53,562 nucleotides of DNA, from positions 1-53,562 of the forward strand of contig JAGGNB010000103.1 in NCBI GenBank assembly GCA_017886375.1, given 5' to 3'. The notes beneath the pieces were generated by a model that saw only the letters and a list, made by a program, of their open reading frames with translations, did not search any database and had not been told where the DNA came from. Positions 52,935 to 53,562 of this stretch are shown piece by piece; positions within the stretch are counted from its first letter, which is position 1, and every line of letters begins with the position of its first letter. The DNA comes from Octadecabacter sp. GTDB lineage: Bacteria > Pseudomonadota > Alphaproteobacteria > Rhodobacterales > Rhodobacteraceae. The position numbers and the translations under genes are program-made.

Positions 52935-53562
52935 TTACCGAACCCTCAATGCATTAAGGGATACGATAATCGAACTCGTCGACATGGCAATCGCAGCCGA
53001 CAGCGGTGTCGCAAAGCCAAAGAAAGCAAACGGCACCGCAACCATATTGTAGCAAGCAGCAACGCCAAAATTTTCCAAGATGCGGTGGCGGGCAGACCGC
53101 GCGATCCGCAAGGCGTCTTCAATCTTTGATACATCGCTTGAGATCAGGACAATATCTGCAGCAACCCGCGTCGCGTCCAACGCAGATGCGGGCGCGATGG
53201 AGACATGCGCCAGTGCCATCGCCGCCGTGTCATTCAACCCGTCACCGACCATCAGAACGTGTTTGCCTTTGGCGTTCAGGTCTTCAAGAAATTGCGCTTT
53301 TTCTGTCGGCAGTACGCCGGCGCGCCAATCGGACAGGCCGATTGCCTCGGCAAATCCCTCTACATTTGATGCGGTGTCGCCGGACAACAGGGTCACAGGC
53401 AGACCACGGTTGCGCAGGTGGGCCAACAGTTGGTCGACGCCGACCCGCAGTGTATCTTGAAACTCAAAGGTTGTTCGGATGTGGCCATCTATCGCCAGAA
53501 CGGTGCCGTGTCCTGCACTGCCCGCCCAATCAGCCCGCCCTAGCGCGACGCGTTTGCCGTCC
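52935..53562 (-). CDS. ccoI: Copper-exporting P-type ATPase CcoI/FixI (5' part off window)
   Basis: C-terminal 208 codons of a P1B-type ATPase; the frame is open to the right edge, and the track's start at 53426 is only an internal methionine. The P-domain hinge is VMVGDGLNDTAAMALAHVSI-like (HVLMVGDGLNDTAAM), preceded by VTLLSGDTASNVEGFAEAIG, and two final membrane segments follow. Linked to ccoS, it supplies copper for cbb3 oxidase assembly. Confidence 0.93.
   Translation of the reverse strand, partial: DGKRVALGRADWAGSAGHGTVLAIDGHIRTTFEFQDTLRVGVDQLLAHLRNRGLPVTLLSGDTASNVEGFAEAIGLSDWRAGVLPTEKAQFLEDLNAKGKHVLMVGDGLNDTAAMALAHVSIAPASALDATRVAADIVLISSDVSKIEDALRIARSARHRILENFGVAACYNMVAVPFAFFGFATPLSAAIAMSTSSIIVSLNALRVR

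Noticed and set aside
1-53562. Prophage, insertion sequence, CRISPR or defence island
   Set aside because: No transposase, integrase, terminal repeats, spacer arrays or nuclease/toxin gene pairs were seen on either strand.

Overview
The window reads as chromosomal DNA of a marine alphaproteobacterium of the Rhodobacterales (Roseobacter group). The evidence is the gene neighbourhoods (serB/serC, rlmN with an IalB-like protein, the rsfS-rlmH-gpmI-envC-ctpA-rppH string, leuC-leuD-leuB, ccoI-ccoS), a Hint-domain protein pair of the kind common in roseobacters, and an intergenic repeat at about 28550 that I recognise from this family. Coding is dense on both strands. I see no tRNA, rRNA, CRISPR array, insertion sequence or prophage.

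Region 1 (1-16574) is a glycerol island flanked by serine-synthesis genes. serC runs off the left edge. Leftward lie a GlpR-type regulator and a pair of orphan ABC permeases. Rightward lie glpD-glpS-glpT-glpP-glpQ-glpU-glpV, then glpK, fbp and an iron-type alcohol dehydrogenase. serB follows. Glycerol enters through the ABC transporter, GlpK phosphorylates it and GlpD oxidises it to dihydroxyacetone phosphate. Class I fructose-bisphosphatase then fits the gluconeogenic outflow. Two exact tandem GlpR half-sites sit in the divergent promoter, and a terminator/antiterminator-like leader precedes glpK.

Region 2 (16571-30897) holds a rhizobial-type asparaginase, an IalB-like secreted protein, rlmN, a LOG-family protein, a PLP dehydratase, dapD, an accessory block and then dapE and rnr. 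The accessory block has a glutamate-receptor-like ion channel, an acidic-tailed protein and two tandem Hint-domain proteins.

Region 3 (30996-39770) carries cell-envelope and RNA housekeeping genes: an MltB-like transglycosylase, then a leftward run of mscS-like channel, rsfS, rlmH, gpmI, envC-like, ctpA, rppH and a small exported protein. A short leader peptide with a perfect ribosome binding site overlaps the rsfS start. A predicted pseudoknotted RNA lies between the channel gene and leuC.

Region 4 (39771-47562) is leucine biosynthesis (leuC, leuD, leuB). Between leuD and leuB lie a membrane protein, an endonuclease/phosphatase-fold protein and a divergent reductase/LysR pair that looks inserted. 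Two near-identical palindromes lie between leuC and leuD.

Region 5 (47625-53562) holds a DMT exporter, an FAD oxidase, an iron-type ABC binding protein convergent with an iron-type permease (no ATPase here), and the end of the cbb3 oxidase assembly operon (ccoI partial, ccoS).

The strongest candidates for something new are the pseudoknotted intergenic RNA, the tandem active/degenerate Hint pair, the glutamate-receptor-like channel with a non-potassium filter, and the orphan GlpPQ-like permease pair with its own GlpR. All calls come from reading the sequence; no database search was possible.
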